From Holophagaceae bacterium (GTDB taxonomy: Bacteria; Acidobacteriota; Holophagae; Holophagales; Holophagaceae), in NCBI GenBank assembly GCA_016722505.1, contig JADKJH010000001.1, positions 124,001 through 188,000 on the forward strand: 64,000 nt of DNA, read 5' to 3'. How positions within the stretch are numbered: position 1 is the stretch's first letter; every line of letters begins with the position of its first letter. A program made the position numbers and the translations under genes. The notes under the pieces are model-generated. The model searched no databases. It saw only the letters and a program-made list of their open reading frames with translations, and had not been told where the DNA came from. Below are positions 27,082 to 35,081 of this stretch, piece after piece.

Positions 27082-28023
27082 TCAGTCCCAATCCATCTCA
27101 ATCGGCTTCATCAATCTGCGCTCTTCATTTCTTGATTGAGGCTTGTCCAGCGCATCGGAGTGGTCGAGCGGTTGATCTGAAGCCGGATCTTTTCCTGTTT
27201 CGACTGTTCTTGGAAGCTTTTTGGGCCGTTCCATGGGCCTCAAACCGCCGACACGAGCAGTCTTCAAGGCCTCAATGAAATCGTTCGATTGGAGGACTGT
27301 TGCGATACCCCAGCGCCGGGAAATTGTGGATGCTGAATTTTGGACTTCTTCGAGGATTTTCTCAGTGACGATCTGGGCATCCAGGATGTCCCAAACCTCG
27401 GATGGCTTTCGCTGTGATCGGGCGAGCAGAGCATTGGCAAGGTAAGCATTAAGGATCAGCTCCGCCCTTCGGTAAAGCATTGCTTCTTTGCTTGGAAGCC
27501 CTCCCGCCAATTCTGACCGCACCGCCACGAGCGTATTTTCGATGAGCCATGCCAAGCGGCGCTCCAGGCCGTATTCAAGGAATTGAGCCCGCAGAGCGTT
27601 TAAATTGATCCGATCAATGTTGCGAACCAAGACCGGCGCAAGCGAAGTGGTGTGCCGCGCAGACTCCGCTCCAAGAAGCGCCTCTCGAACCACGTCTCCG
27701 ACTTCTGCAAGACGTTCGCTTGGAAGGACAGTCGAGCGCTCGTGAAGGTGGGCGCCAAGGCGCGCAAGGGCATTCTGAAGCTCGGAATCGGCCCCTGTCC
27801 GCTTCGGAGCGAAATGACTGACCGGAACATTGAAGAGACTCAAGATTTCCAGGAATTGCTCTGCCGTGAAGGACCCTTGGCCACGCTCGATTTCGGAGAA
27901 ACGCCCTTGGGACAATCCAAGCTTTGTAGACAAGTCCGCCTGAGTCCAGCGACGCCCCTCTCTCAGGGCTCGGATTTTCCCGGCGATTTCAGTCCTGATT
28001 TTGTTCCGTTTTGAAATTTCCAT
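27082..28023 (-). CDS. XRE-family transcriptional regulator
   Basis: A 313-residue protein. The N-terminal 70 residues are an XRE/Cro HTH: GKIRALREGRRWTQADLSTK, LGLSQGRFSEIERGQGSF. The rest is a helical domain with no named motif (RRLAWLIENTLVAVRSELAG, LLARSQRKPSEVWDILDAQI), typical of regulators that control an adjacent accessory module. The C-terminus is charged. A perfect 16-bp palindrome lies ten bases before the ATG, fitting autoregulation. No strong ribosome binding site is visible. Its target genes other than itself are not evident. Confidence 0.75.
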   Translation of the reverse strand: MEISKRNKIRTEIAGKIRALREGRRWTQADLSTKLGLSQGRFSEIERGQGSFTAEQFLEILSLFNVPVSHFAPKRTGADSELQNALARLGAHLHERSTVLPSERLAEVGDVVREALLGAESARHTTSLAPVLVRNIDRINLNALRAQFLEYGLERRLAWLIENTLVAVRSELAGGLPSKEAMLYRRAELILNAYLANALLARSQRKPSEVWDILDAQIVTEKILEEVQNSASTISRRWGIATVLQSNDFIEALKTARVGGLRPMERPKKLPRTVETGKDPASDQPLDHSDALDKPQSRNEERRLMKPIEMDWD

Positions 28024-28032
28024 ATTGTTTTT

Positions 28033-28048
28033 TCGATAATATTATCGA
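28033..28048. promoter_or_regulatory. Palindromic operator upstream of the XRE gene
   Basis: TCGATAATATTATCGA is a perfect 16-base palindrome located 10 bases before the XRE start codon, in an AT-rich 200-bp gap. Position and symmetry suggest binding by a dimer of that regulator. The remaining gap to 28227 shows no gene. Confidence 0.65.
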
Positions 28049-28227
28049 GATATCAATAATTTAATTTCATAGATTGAAATGTCAAGGCTTAATATTTTCA
28101 GAGAAATGAATCCCGGCGCCAGTTTATGTGGGGTCTCCCACGCCAGCCACCCTTCAAAATCATCCCATCCAGTTCCTTGGCACCACGACTGGTGCGGACG
28201 GGATCCTGGATCTGCCCCGCACGGGAA

Positions 28228-28644
28228 TCAGAATGTCTCAGCTCTCAACTGTTCAAGCCGTCTGCGGATTTCATCCCGCCCAGCTCGGAACCGGACCCGC
28301 AGATCTTCTGGGGTGAGCGAGGGATCATCGCTGGCGGGATCAGGAATGGGCCAGTGAATCCGTTCGGCCTTACCTAAAAAGAGCGGACAGACCTCTTCTG
28401 CGCAGAGGGTAACGACCAAATCCACTGAGTTGGGCTCAATGTCCTGGACGCTCTTGGAGGTGTGGGCCGACGCATCAATGCCCTGTTCGGCCAGCACCTC
28501 GATCGCATAGGGATTCACCCGGCTGGGCTGGCTGCCCGCGCTCTGGATCCGCAGCCCCGGAAACATTTGTCGAGCGAGCCCTTCGGCCATCTGAGAGCGG
28601 GCGCTGTTGGCGACGCAGAGAAACAAGATGCTTTTTGGAGTCAT
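28228..28644 (-). CDS. arsC: Arsenate reductase, thioredoxin-type (low-Mr phosphatase fold)
   Basis: 138 residues from ATG 28644; the longer frame to 28758 lies inside the preceding acr3 gene. The P-loop is C10-VANSA-R in LFLCVANSARSQMAEGL, and the redox pair C81 and C86 in TLCAEEVCP complete the three-Cys relay of Trx-coupled enzymes. DPA near the end (WPIPDPASDDP) is the catalytic Asp loop. It reduces arsenate to arsenite, which the upstream Acr3 pump exports. It is the last gene of the operon, 37 bases after acr3. Confidence 0.9.
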   Translation of the reverse strand: MTPKSILFLCVANSARSQMAEGLARQMFPGLRIQSAGSQPSRVNPYAIEVLAEQGIDASAHTSKSVQDIEPNSVDLVVTLCAEEVCPLFLGKAERIHWPIPDPASDDPSLTPEDLRVRFRAGRDEIRRRLEQLRAETF

Positions 28645-28681
28645 GGGAGTTCCCAGGAGCGAGGTAAGGTGGCCGTCCCAA

Positions 28682-29758
28682 CTACTTGCAGCAGCCAGCA
28701 TCCACCAGGTTTTCTGGACTTTCCGGATACCAGCGGCGTCTGAGCCAAAGGGCGACATTCACCAATCCGATCAAGGCAGGCACTTCCACCAGTGGTCCGA
28801 TGACTGCGGCAAAAGCCGCGCCGTGGGCGATGCCGAAGGTCCCCACGGCCACGGCAATGGCCAGCTCGAAGTCATTGGAGGCGGCGGTGAACGAGAGTGT
28901 GGCGGAATGGCCGTAGGGCGCGCCCATGAAACGGCTGAACCAGAATGAGCCCAGGAACATCACGAGGAAATACAACAGCAGCGGCAGCGCTACGCGGCCC
29001 ACATCCAGGGGAACCTTGACGATGCTGTCGCCCTTCAGGCTGAACATCACGATGATGGTGAAGAGCAGCGAGATCAGGGTGATGGGGCTGATCCTGGGGA
29101 CGAACCGGTGCTCATACCAGTCGTGCCCTTTCAGCCGGACCAGCGCCAACCGGGTGAGGAGGCCGCCGAAGAACGGTATGCCGAGGTAGATCATCACCGT
29201 CTTGGCGATCTCCGCCATGGTGATGTTGATCGCGACCCTCTCCATGCCGATCCAGGCGGGCGCCACCGTCAGGAAGAACCATGCGTAGACTGAGTAGAGC
29301 AGCATCTGGAAAACGGCGTTCAGAGCCACCAGACCGGCGCAGTATTCACGGTTCCCGCCGGCGAGGTCGTTCCACACGATGACCATGGCGATGCAGCGCG
29401 CGAGGCCCACCAGGATCAGGCCCGTCATGTACTCGGGCTTGTCCCGCAGGAAAATCACGGCCAGGGCGAACATGACGATGGGCCCGACGACCCAGTTCTG
29501 CACGAGGGAGAAGGCCAGGACCTTGCGGTCGAGGAACACCTTGCCCATGTCCTCATAGTGAACTTTCGCGAGGACCGGATACATCATCAGAATGAGGCCC
29601 GCGGCGATCGGAAGGCTCGTGGTGCCAACGTTCAGGCTGTTGATCGCCCGATTGAAACCGGGAAGGGTGTTGCCCAGCAGGATTCCCAGGCCCATGGCCA
29701 GGAAGATCCACAAGGTCAGAAACCGATCGAGAAAAGAGAGGCGCTTGGGCGCGTTCAC
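28682..29758 (-). CDS. acr3: Arsenite efflux transporter Acr3
   Basis: A 358-residue integral membrane protein of the BART/ACR3 family, usual length 350-400 with ten helices. Conserved signatures are LGILLGNTLPG near the N-terminus, LILVGLARCIAMVIVWNDLA with the essential Cys, and FTAASNDFELAIAVAVGTFG in the ninth helix. It expels arsenite and can work alone or with the ArsA ATPase. The start overlaps the arsA stop by four bases, so they are coupled. It ends with Cys-Cys-Lys. Confidence 0.95.
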   Translation of the reverse strand: MNAPKRLSFLDRFLTLWIFLAMGLGILLGNTLPGFNRAINSLNVGTTSLPIAAGLILMMYPVLAKVHYEDMGKVFLDRKVLAFSLVQNWVVGPIVMFALAVIFLRDKPEYMTGLILVGLARCIAMVIVWNDLAGGNREYCAGLVALNAVFQMLLYSVYAWFFLTVAPAWIGMERVAINITMAEIAKTVMIYLGIPFFGGLLTRLALVRLKGHDWYEHRFVPRISPITLISLLFTIIVMFSLKGDSIVKVPLDVGRVALPLLLYFLVMFLGSFWFSRFMGAPYGHSATLSFTAASNDFELAIAVAVGTFGIAHGAAFAAVIGPLVEVPALIGLVNVALWLRRRWYPESPENLVDAGCCK

Positions 29759-31503
29759 AAGTGGACTCCGGTCAGGTGGGATGAAGCTGATTGAGTGAAG
29801 GAGAGCGGCTCCAGCACGACGCGGGAAGCATGGTTCAGGAGTTCGTTCACATGCTTCGCCTCCTGGGCCCGGCGAGCCCGGAGAATCGGATCCGTGACCT
29901 TGAGCGGTGCCAGGCTCTGGTTCACTACCCAGGCGAACGGATAGATCTCGGCGCGGGCCAGGTCTCGTTCGAGCTGCATGGCTTCGTGGATGGGCGTGGC
30001 CTCCGGAAGGGTCACCAGCAGGATGCGCGTGAAGGCCGGATCCCGCAGCCGGGGGAGAAGCTGCCGCACGGTTTCCGGCATATCGCTGGTGGTGCGGAGC
30101 ACCTCTCGGTGGTAGGCCTCTGCTGCATCCAAGAGAAGCAAGGTGTGCCCTGTAGGGGCCGTATCAATGACGACGAACTCATCCTGCCCCTGCGCAACGG
30201 TATCTGAGAAAGCCCGGAAAACAGCGATCTCCTCCGTGCACGGAGAGCGGAGATCCTCTTCAAGCATCGCTCGCCCCTCCGCATCTAGCTGCTGGCCTGC
30301 GGTCGCCAGGACTTCTTCTCGGTACCGCTGCACAACCAGCTCGGGATCGATGCGGGTCACACGAAGGGTGGGCGGACGTTTACCAACAGCCTGCTCTACG
30401 TGGGCAGCCGGGTCAGTGGTGGTGAGTGTGACTCGGAATCCCTGTTCCGCCAGCCGAGTGGCCAGGTGAGCCGCCAGTGTGGTCTTTCCCACGCCGCCCT
30501 TGCCCATGGTCATCACTACGCCCTTGCCCTGGACGGCGATGCTATCCACGAGGGCGGACAAGGTGTCAAAGCGGGCTAGATCGATCACTCCGCTCAAGAG
30601 CAGTGCTGGAGGCGCCAGTTCCGTGGCCCCCATGCTTCGGAGCGCTGGGATGCCCACCAGGCCATAGGGCAGCAAAGGTACCGCCGTCCGGGGAAGGTGT
30701 TGGAGTCCTGCGGGCATGTCTTCCAATGCCTCGCCAGCTTGAGCTTCCATAGCAACGGCGAGGGCGTCCGATGGATCAGTAGCCTTGAAGATGCCATTGA
30801 GGATCAGGTGGACATTCTGGATGCCAAGCTGGGCAAGCTCCGCGCGGGTGCGCTCTGCTTCCTGCAAGGAAGGCCGATCAGGTCTCGCCACTAGTACTAG
30901 GGTGGTTCGCGCACCATCGCGCAGTGCGGCGTTGGAGGCCGCATAGAGGGTTTTCTGGGCAGCGAGCCCTGAGAGTGGACCGAGGCAGGAGTTTCCGCCG
31001 ACGCTCGTATCAATGAAGCTGGACCAGGCTGCGGGTAGCTCCAGCAAGCGCAGGGTATGGCCCGTGGGTGCGGTGTCGAACAGAATGTGGTCGTAGGCAG
31101 CCGTCCTGACAGGGTCACCCAGCAGCTTCGAGAATTCATCGAACGCTGCGATCTCAGTGGTGCAGGCCCCCGAAAGCTGCTCTTCCATGCTCGCAACCAC
31201 GGCATCGGGCAGCACCCCTCGAACCGGACCGACCATGCGCTCCCGGTAGGCTCGGGCGGCTTCTTCCGGGTCAATGTTCAGGGCCATCAAGCCAGGCACC
31301 CCAGGTACAGGTAGAGGCGCGCCCGTAAGGGCAATGCCCAGCACTTCATCCAAATTGGAGGCCGGGTCAGTGCTGACGAGCAGCACCCGATTTCCAGCTT
31401 CCGCAAGGCTGATGGCCATGGCGCAGGCAGAGGATGTTTTGCCGACACCCCCCTTGCCCGTAAAGAACAGGATCGGTGTGGGATGGGGGAGGAGCAAAGA
31501 CAT
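29755..31503 (-). CDS. arsA: Arsenite-transporting ATPase ArsA (double domain)
   Basis: 582 residues from ATG 31503, composed of two homologous ATPase halves. Each has a deviant Walker A, GKGGVGKTSSA in the first and GKGGVGKTTLA in the second, with DTAPTGHTLRLLELP and DTAPTGHTLLLLDAA as the switch II motifs. Arsenite-binding Cys candidates are in SGACTTEIAAFDEF, GGNSCLGPLSGL and SPCTEEIAVFRAF, matching R773 C113, C172 and C422. It powers export by Acr3 and accepts arsenite from ArsD. An in-frame extension to 31647 would overlap arsD and is not needed. Confidence 0.95.
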   Translation of the reverse strand: MSLLLPHPTPILFFTGKGGVGKTSSACAMAISLAEAGNRVLLVSTDPASNLDEVLGIALTGAPLPVPGVPGLMALNIDPEEAARAYRERMVGPVRGVLPDAVVASMEEQLSGACTTEIAAFDEFSKLLGDPVRTAAYDHILFDTAPTGHTLRLLELPAAWSSFIDTSVGGNSCLGPLSGLAAQKTLYAASNAALRDGARTTLVLVARPDRPSLQEAERTRAELAQLGIQNVHLILNGIFKATDPSDALAVAMEAQAGEALEDMPAGLQHLPRTAVPLLPYGLVGIPALRSMGATELAPPALLLSGVIDLARFDTLSALVDSIAVQGKGVVMTMGKGGVGKTTLAAHLATRLAEQGFRVTLTTTDPAAHVEQAVGKRPPTLRVTRIDPELVVQRYREEVLATAGQQLDAEGRAMLEEDLRSPCTEEIAVFRAFSDTVAQGQDEFVVIDTAPTGHTLLLLDAAEAYHREVLRTTSDMPETVRQLLPRLRDPAFTRILLVTLPEATPIHEAMQLERDLARAEIYPFAWVVNQSLAPLKVTDPILRARRAQEAKHVNELLNHASRVVLEPLSFTQSASSHLTGVHL

Positions 31504-31516
31504 GGTGGGCCCTTTT

Positions 31517-32167
31517 CTAGCAGCAACTGCTGCTGGTCCCGCCGGATCCACCACAGCAACTCGTCGAAGGCGTCGTCGAAGGCGCTGTCGAAGGCTCGGC
31601 GGGCTGTTGGACTTCAGCGCTACCGGGGCGTTCCGCAACCGGCTCAATTAAATAGCGGGCAGCAAGACCGAGGATTGTTCTTGCAGGAGCTTCCTTGACG
31701 CTTTGCGCGGTCTCGACGGCGCGCACCATATCCTCCCGAGACACCCCCAGCTTCCGGGCCTTGTCGTAGTGGAACTTGAAGCATGGTTCGCAGTTCGAGG
31801 CAATGGCTGCGCCGATGGAAACCAGCTCCTGGACAGCTTCTGTGTAGATGGAAGGCGCCGGAGCCTTCACACCCGCCCAGGCGGCGAGTTGATCTCGGGC
31901 CGGATATTTCCCACTGGATTGGACTTTGCCATCCACCTTGATCAAGGGCAATGCCCCCTCGCCTTGGGCCTGAAGCGCAGCTTTGACATCGGCGTCTCCG
32001 GCAAAGGCCAAAGACTGTTGCGAGAGATTGAAACGCTCCACCGGAACACCTTGAGCCTTCAGCCACTCGAGATCAGCGGCAAAGCGCACCAGCTGGGGAT
32101 CCACGGTGGGTCCGCAGACGCCAGTGGGGCAGCACATTGCAGGATCGAATACTTGGACGCTGGCCAT
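31517..32167 (-). CDS. arsD: ArsD arsenic metallochaperone fused to an AhpD-like domain
   Basis: 216 residues from ATG 32167, with AAAGGGAG upstream. Residues 1-100 are ArsD (AMCCPTGVCGP with C12, C13, C18, then LPLIKVDGKV). Residues about 105-180 resemble the carboxymuconolactone decarboxylase/AhpD fold with C126-EP-C129 in ASNCEPCFKFHYDKARKLGV. The last 13 residues carry C204-C205 and C215-C216, recalling the C112-C113 and C119-C120 pairs of plasmid R773 ArsD. A redox role for the inserted CxxC is inference. It lies 13 bases before arsA and passes arsenite to it. Confidence 0.9.
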   Translation of the reverse strand: MASVQVFDPAMCCPTGVCGPTVDPQLVRFAADLEWLKAQGVPVERFNLSQQSLAFAGDADVKAALQAQGEGALPLIKVDGKVQSSGKYPARDQLAAWAGVKAPAPSIYTEAVQELVSIGAAIASNCEPCFKFHYDKARKLGVSREDMVRAVETAQSVKEAPARTILGLAARYLIEPVAERPGSAEVQQPAEPSTAPSTTPSTSCCGGSGGTSSSCC

Positions 32168-32294
32168 GGAGGGCTCCCTTTGAGTTGGATTGTTTAAGCT
32201 GCGGAGTGGCTGACTCGAATCTGGATTTATCGGTGCGACGAGTGAAACAGGAGATGAATTTCTGGAGCGGGCAGAGCCTTCACGGGAATTCCAT

Positions 32295-32618
32295 TCAGGG
32301 GCAGTTGGAATCGCGGCAGCCGCCACCGCAGCAGTTGTCCCAGACGTAGTCCGTGAGTTTCTTCAAGGTCTCGAACCGCGCAGCATAGCGGATGGTGGTT
32401 CCCTGGCGGGTGGCTTCCAGCAGCCCCGCCAACGACAGTTCCGAAATGTGATGGCTCAGGGTCGAGCCCGGGATGCCCAGCCTTGCCTGGATCTCGCCGA
32501 CGGGGGTCCCCGCCACAGGACCCTGGACTACCAATCGAAGAATCGCCAAGCGGGCCGGGTGGCCGAGTGCTTTCAGCCGCTGGGACATGAGGGTAAGGAG
32601 GGGATCAGAAGCCGCCAT
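32295..32618 (-). CDS. arsR: ArsR-family arsenic-responsive repressor
   Basis: A 107-residue winged-helix repressor: SQRLKALGHPARLAILRLV is helix 1-2, and PGSTLSHHISELSLAGLLEA the DNA-recognition helices. The C-terminus has a cysteine cluster, C96, C97, C101 and C106 (NCCGGGCRDSNCP), instead of the helix-3 ELCVC site. C-terminal Cys sensing sites are known in Acidithiobacillus ArsR. It heads the operon; a promoter overlaps its start. 127 bases separate it from arsD. Confidence 0.9.
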   Translation of the reverse strand: MAASDPLLTLMSQRLKALGHPARLAILRLVVQGPVAGTPVGEIQARLGIPGSTLSHHISELSLAGLLEATRQGTTIRYAARFETLKKLTDYVWDNCCGGGCRDSNCP

Positions 32619-32624
32619 GACAAT

Positions 32625-32653
32625 ATTCTATATTTCTAGTTTTATCGAATCAA
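32625..32653 (-). promoter_or_regulatory. Promoter of the ars operon, probably leaderless arsR mRNA
   Basis: On the minus strand, TTGATT (32653-32648) and TAGAAT (32630-32625) are 17 bases apart. The A of the arsR ATG at 32618 is seven bases after the minus 10 box, which is where transcription would start. A small palindrome AATAT-TCT-ATATT (32622-32634) overlaps the minus 10 box and may be the ArsR site. Confidence 0.6.
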
Positions 32654-32735
32654 CTAATGATTTGCCGACCGGTCTTTTGCCCGGAATTGAAGGACATCCA
32701 CGGCTTTCGGATCAATTGGGTCCGCGATGCCATTC

Positions 32736-34472
32736 TCAGAGCGTGTCTTGGCTCTCCGGATCAGCGCCGCTGCCATTCCGAATGCGCGTGAAGGTTGCAC
32801 CCTGTCCGGGCGTGACGATCCGCAGCAGGCACGCTCCGCCTTCGATATAGAGCTCGGCCTGGCAGGGTTCCTCGGTAAGGACGCAGGCCAAATCCTCCAA
32901 CTCGGTGATGCCGTTCTCCAACTGCTCCAGCAAAGCCAGGGGATCATGTTGGAAGGTGGCCAGACAGGCATGCGCGGGCAGGCGTGTCCCTGCGGTTTCT
33001 CCGCTGTCCCCGGGATTCAAAGCGGCCGCCTCCAGCAACGCCCCGGAATATCCAAAGTAGGTGACGATATCGGCGGCAATGGCAGCCACCTCTCGTTCTG
33101 AAAAACAGGAATTGAAGAAGGCCACCTGAAGGGCTGTGGTGTCCGGGTCGGCGTGGGTTTCCAGGAAGCCGGCGAAACGCGCGAACAACTCGGAGGGCCT
33201 CAGGTCAAGCGCATCCAGCAGCATCGCGAACCATGGAACAGCCTTTCCCTGGTTGTACAGAAGATCGCACGCATGCGCCGTCCGTGCCGCTGCGTGCATG
33301 TCGGCCTCGCTGAAACCCGGCGATTTCACCACGGTGTAGGGAATCTCTTTCAGGTGCTCAAGGCCGAATTCCGGTGCCGTTTCATGAAGCCGCGTGCCGG
33401 GCAGCACAGACAACGGAAAGATATCCAGATGGTTTGGAACAAGGCTGAGCGCGAAATCGAGGCTGGCATGGAAGCCTTCCAGCGTGTCCCCCGGCAACCC
33501 ATAGATCAGGTCGAATCCATAGGTTGCGCCAGCCTCGTGCAGCAGCAGAACCTTGGCCTCGAAGTCCTCGGGATCAATGCTGCGGTTGATATTCCGTAGC
33601 ACTGCATCATCAGCGCTCTGCAATCCAATTTGAAGGGAACATTTGATGGATGCGAAGAGCCGGGCCAACTCAGCGTCGATGAATTCGCTTCGGATCTCGA
33701 AGAAAAAGTGGATGGCTGGAGCCTCTGCGGCGATCAGCCGCAGGATGGCCTTGGCCTGGCGCTTGTCGAAGTTGAAGGTGGGGTCCAGCACGAAGACTTG
33801 GCTGACCCCGCAAGCCTCGAATAAATGCAGCTCGGCCTTCACGCGATCCATGGGAACGCGGCGGGTGCCTTGGGTCCCGCGAGACTCGAAACAGAAATCG
33901 CAGCGGAAGGGGCATCCCCTGGACAGCTCCCACAGCATGCCCGGATAAGCCGAAGGATCCAGGCTCCCATCCAGGTAGGGCGACGGCAGCGTCGCAAGAT
34001 CCTTCACTGGAGAAGGGCGGATGGCCCTCCGGATTTCGTCAGGTGGAGCGCCCCGAAGCAGATTTCCCAGAAACTCCACGATGATTTCTTCGCCCTCGCC
34101 AGGCAACACGAAATCCAGGAAGCCCTCGCTCAGCATGCCCGCTGGATCAGCAGAGGCTTCGGAGCCCCCGGCAAACAAGAGGATGGATGGTTTCCTGACC
34201 TTTAAAATGCAGGCGATCTCCCGGCTTTGCAGACGGTTCCAGACATAGATGGAAAATCCCACCCAGTCAGGATCAAGGGCCAGGATCTGCTCTGCGCAGG
34301 CCTCAGCCGACTGGTCGAGAAAGAGATCCAGGATGCGTGTGCGGATGGACTCCGGAAAGGCCCGTTTCACCACCGAAGCCAGCATGGCCGGGCCCAGCGG
34401 CACCGCGCGTGCAGAGGCTTCGATGTGAATGGCGGCCAGTACCAGGTGCATGCGCGTTTCCTGTCCGATCAT
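32736..34472 (-). CDS. B12-binding-type radical SAM protein (DUF4080-like)
   Basis: A 578-residue protein. The N-terminal about 140 residues have the cobalamin-binding-type Rossmann fold (MHLVLAAIHIEASARAVPLG, DPDWVGFSIYVWNRLQ, ILLFAGGSEASADP). The radical SAM domain carries RGCPFRCDFCFESRGT (CX3CX2C), then FVLDPTFNFDKRQAKAIL and IGLQSADDAVLRNINR. A C-terminal region of about 200 residues resembles the DUF4080 domain. Start is ATG 34472 or ATG 34451, the latter with AGGAAA. It lies 117 bases upstream of arsR on the same strand. Whether it acts on arsenic is unknown. Confidence 0.8.
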   Translation of the reverse strand: MIGQETRMHLVLAAIHIEASARAVPLGPAMLASVVKRAFPESIRTRILDLFLDQSAEACAEQILALDPDWVGFSIYVWNRLQSREIACILKVRKPSILLFAGGSEASADPAGMLSEGFLDFVLPGEGEEIIVEFLGNLLRGAPPDEIRRAIRPSPVKDLATLPSPYLDGSLDPSAYPGMLWELSRGCPFRCDFCFESRGTQGTRRVPMDRVKAELHLFEACGVSQVFVLDPTFNFDKRQAKAILRLIAAEAPAIHFFFEIRSEFIDAELARLFASIKCSLQIGLQSADDAVLRNINRSIDPEDFEAKVLLLHEAGATYGFDLIYGLPGDTLEGFHASLDFALSLVPNHLDIFPLSVLPGTRLHETAPEFGLEHLKEIPYTVVKSPGFSEADMHAAARTAHACDLLYNQGKAVPWFAMLLDALDLRPSELFARFAGFLETHADPDTTALQVAFFNSCFSEREVAAIAADIVTYFGYSGALLEAAALNPGDSGETAGTRLPAHACLATFQHDPLALLEQLENGITELEDLACVLTEEPCQAELYIEGGACLLRIVTPGQGATFTRIRNGSGADPESQDTL

Positions 34473-34506
34473 AGCGAGCCCTCGCGGTCTGGACGAATCA
34501 TGCCTG

Positions 34507-34985
34507 GGCCCAATACCGTTCAGTTAAATCAGCCACGAAGCCACTCAGCGCGGTCACATGCCGCAACCAAAAACCGGATTCACCGCCAAGACGCCAAGAG
34601 CGCCAAGAAAACACCCATGCGCCAGCTTCACGGATGAAATTCAGGTGGCTCGGCGGTGGCCTCGCACTTTGGTGTGATCCGCGCCGGGCCACCTGAATTT
34701 GCGGGCCTTCAGCCCGCAGGCGCTACGCGCCCCGTGAAGCGATTTTGTGCCGGAATCCAGGGTGGTTGGACTTGGCGTTCTTGGCGTCTTGGCGGTGAAA
34801 TTCTTTCCTCTAGGTTGGAACACAAGTTAAACCATTACAGCAAGTAGATGAGATTGCTGTGTAACTTCTGCTTAAAAAAAGACGAAGTTGAAGATTAGTA
34901 GTACGAAGGGCACGAATAAAAGTCTTCGTGTCCTATTCGTGTCTCTTCGTGGCTACTTTTTCTCCAAAATGAACGGTATCGGGCC
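34507..34985. mobile_element. MITE-like non-autonomous element with terminal inverted repeats
   Basis: 16-base terminal repeats GGCCC(A/G)ATACCGTTCA at 34507-34522 and, inverted, at 34970-34985 differ at one base. Inside are further nested inverted repeats: 27-base arms at 34581-34607 and 34771-34797 (one mismatch), and 19-base arms at 34637-34655 and 34682-34700 (one mismatch). No protein-coding capacity is seen in the 479 bp. No target-site duplication could be confirmed by eye. It fills the whole gap between the radical SAM gene and hutD, so that gap has no gene. Confidence 0.6.
34557..34751 (+). repeat. Interspersed repeat, copy A
   Basis: This stretch matches the reverse complement of the right edge of the window (63812-64000) with few differences. 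Shared parts are CATGCCGCAA at the start, the CCAAGACGCCAAG-type run, and the AAATTCAGGTGGC / GCCACCTGAATTT palindrome with the GCGGGCCTT...GCCCGC hairpin. It is internal to the 479-bp element, so the element may be composite. Confidence 0.7.
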
Positions 34986-35081
34986 TAAGCCGACGACAGC
35001 CACTCCCATATGGCCGATTCCGTGATGGATTGGGCAGTCCCGAAAAAGCGCGCTTATCTGGTGGCGTGAGAAACTGTCTCC

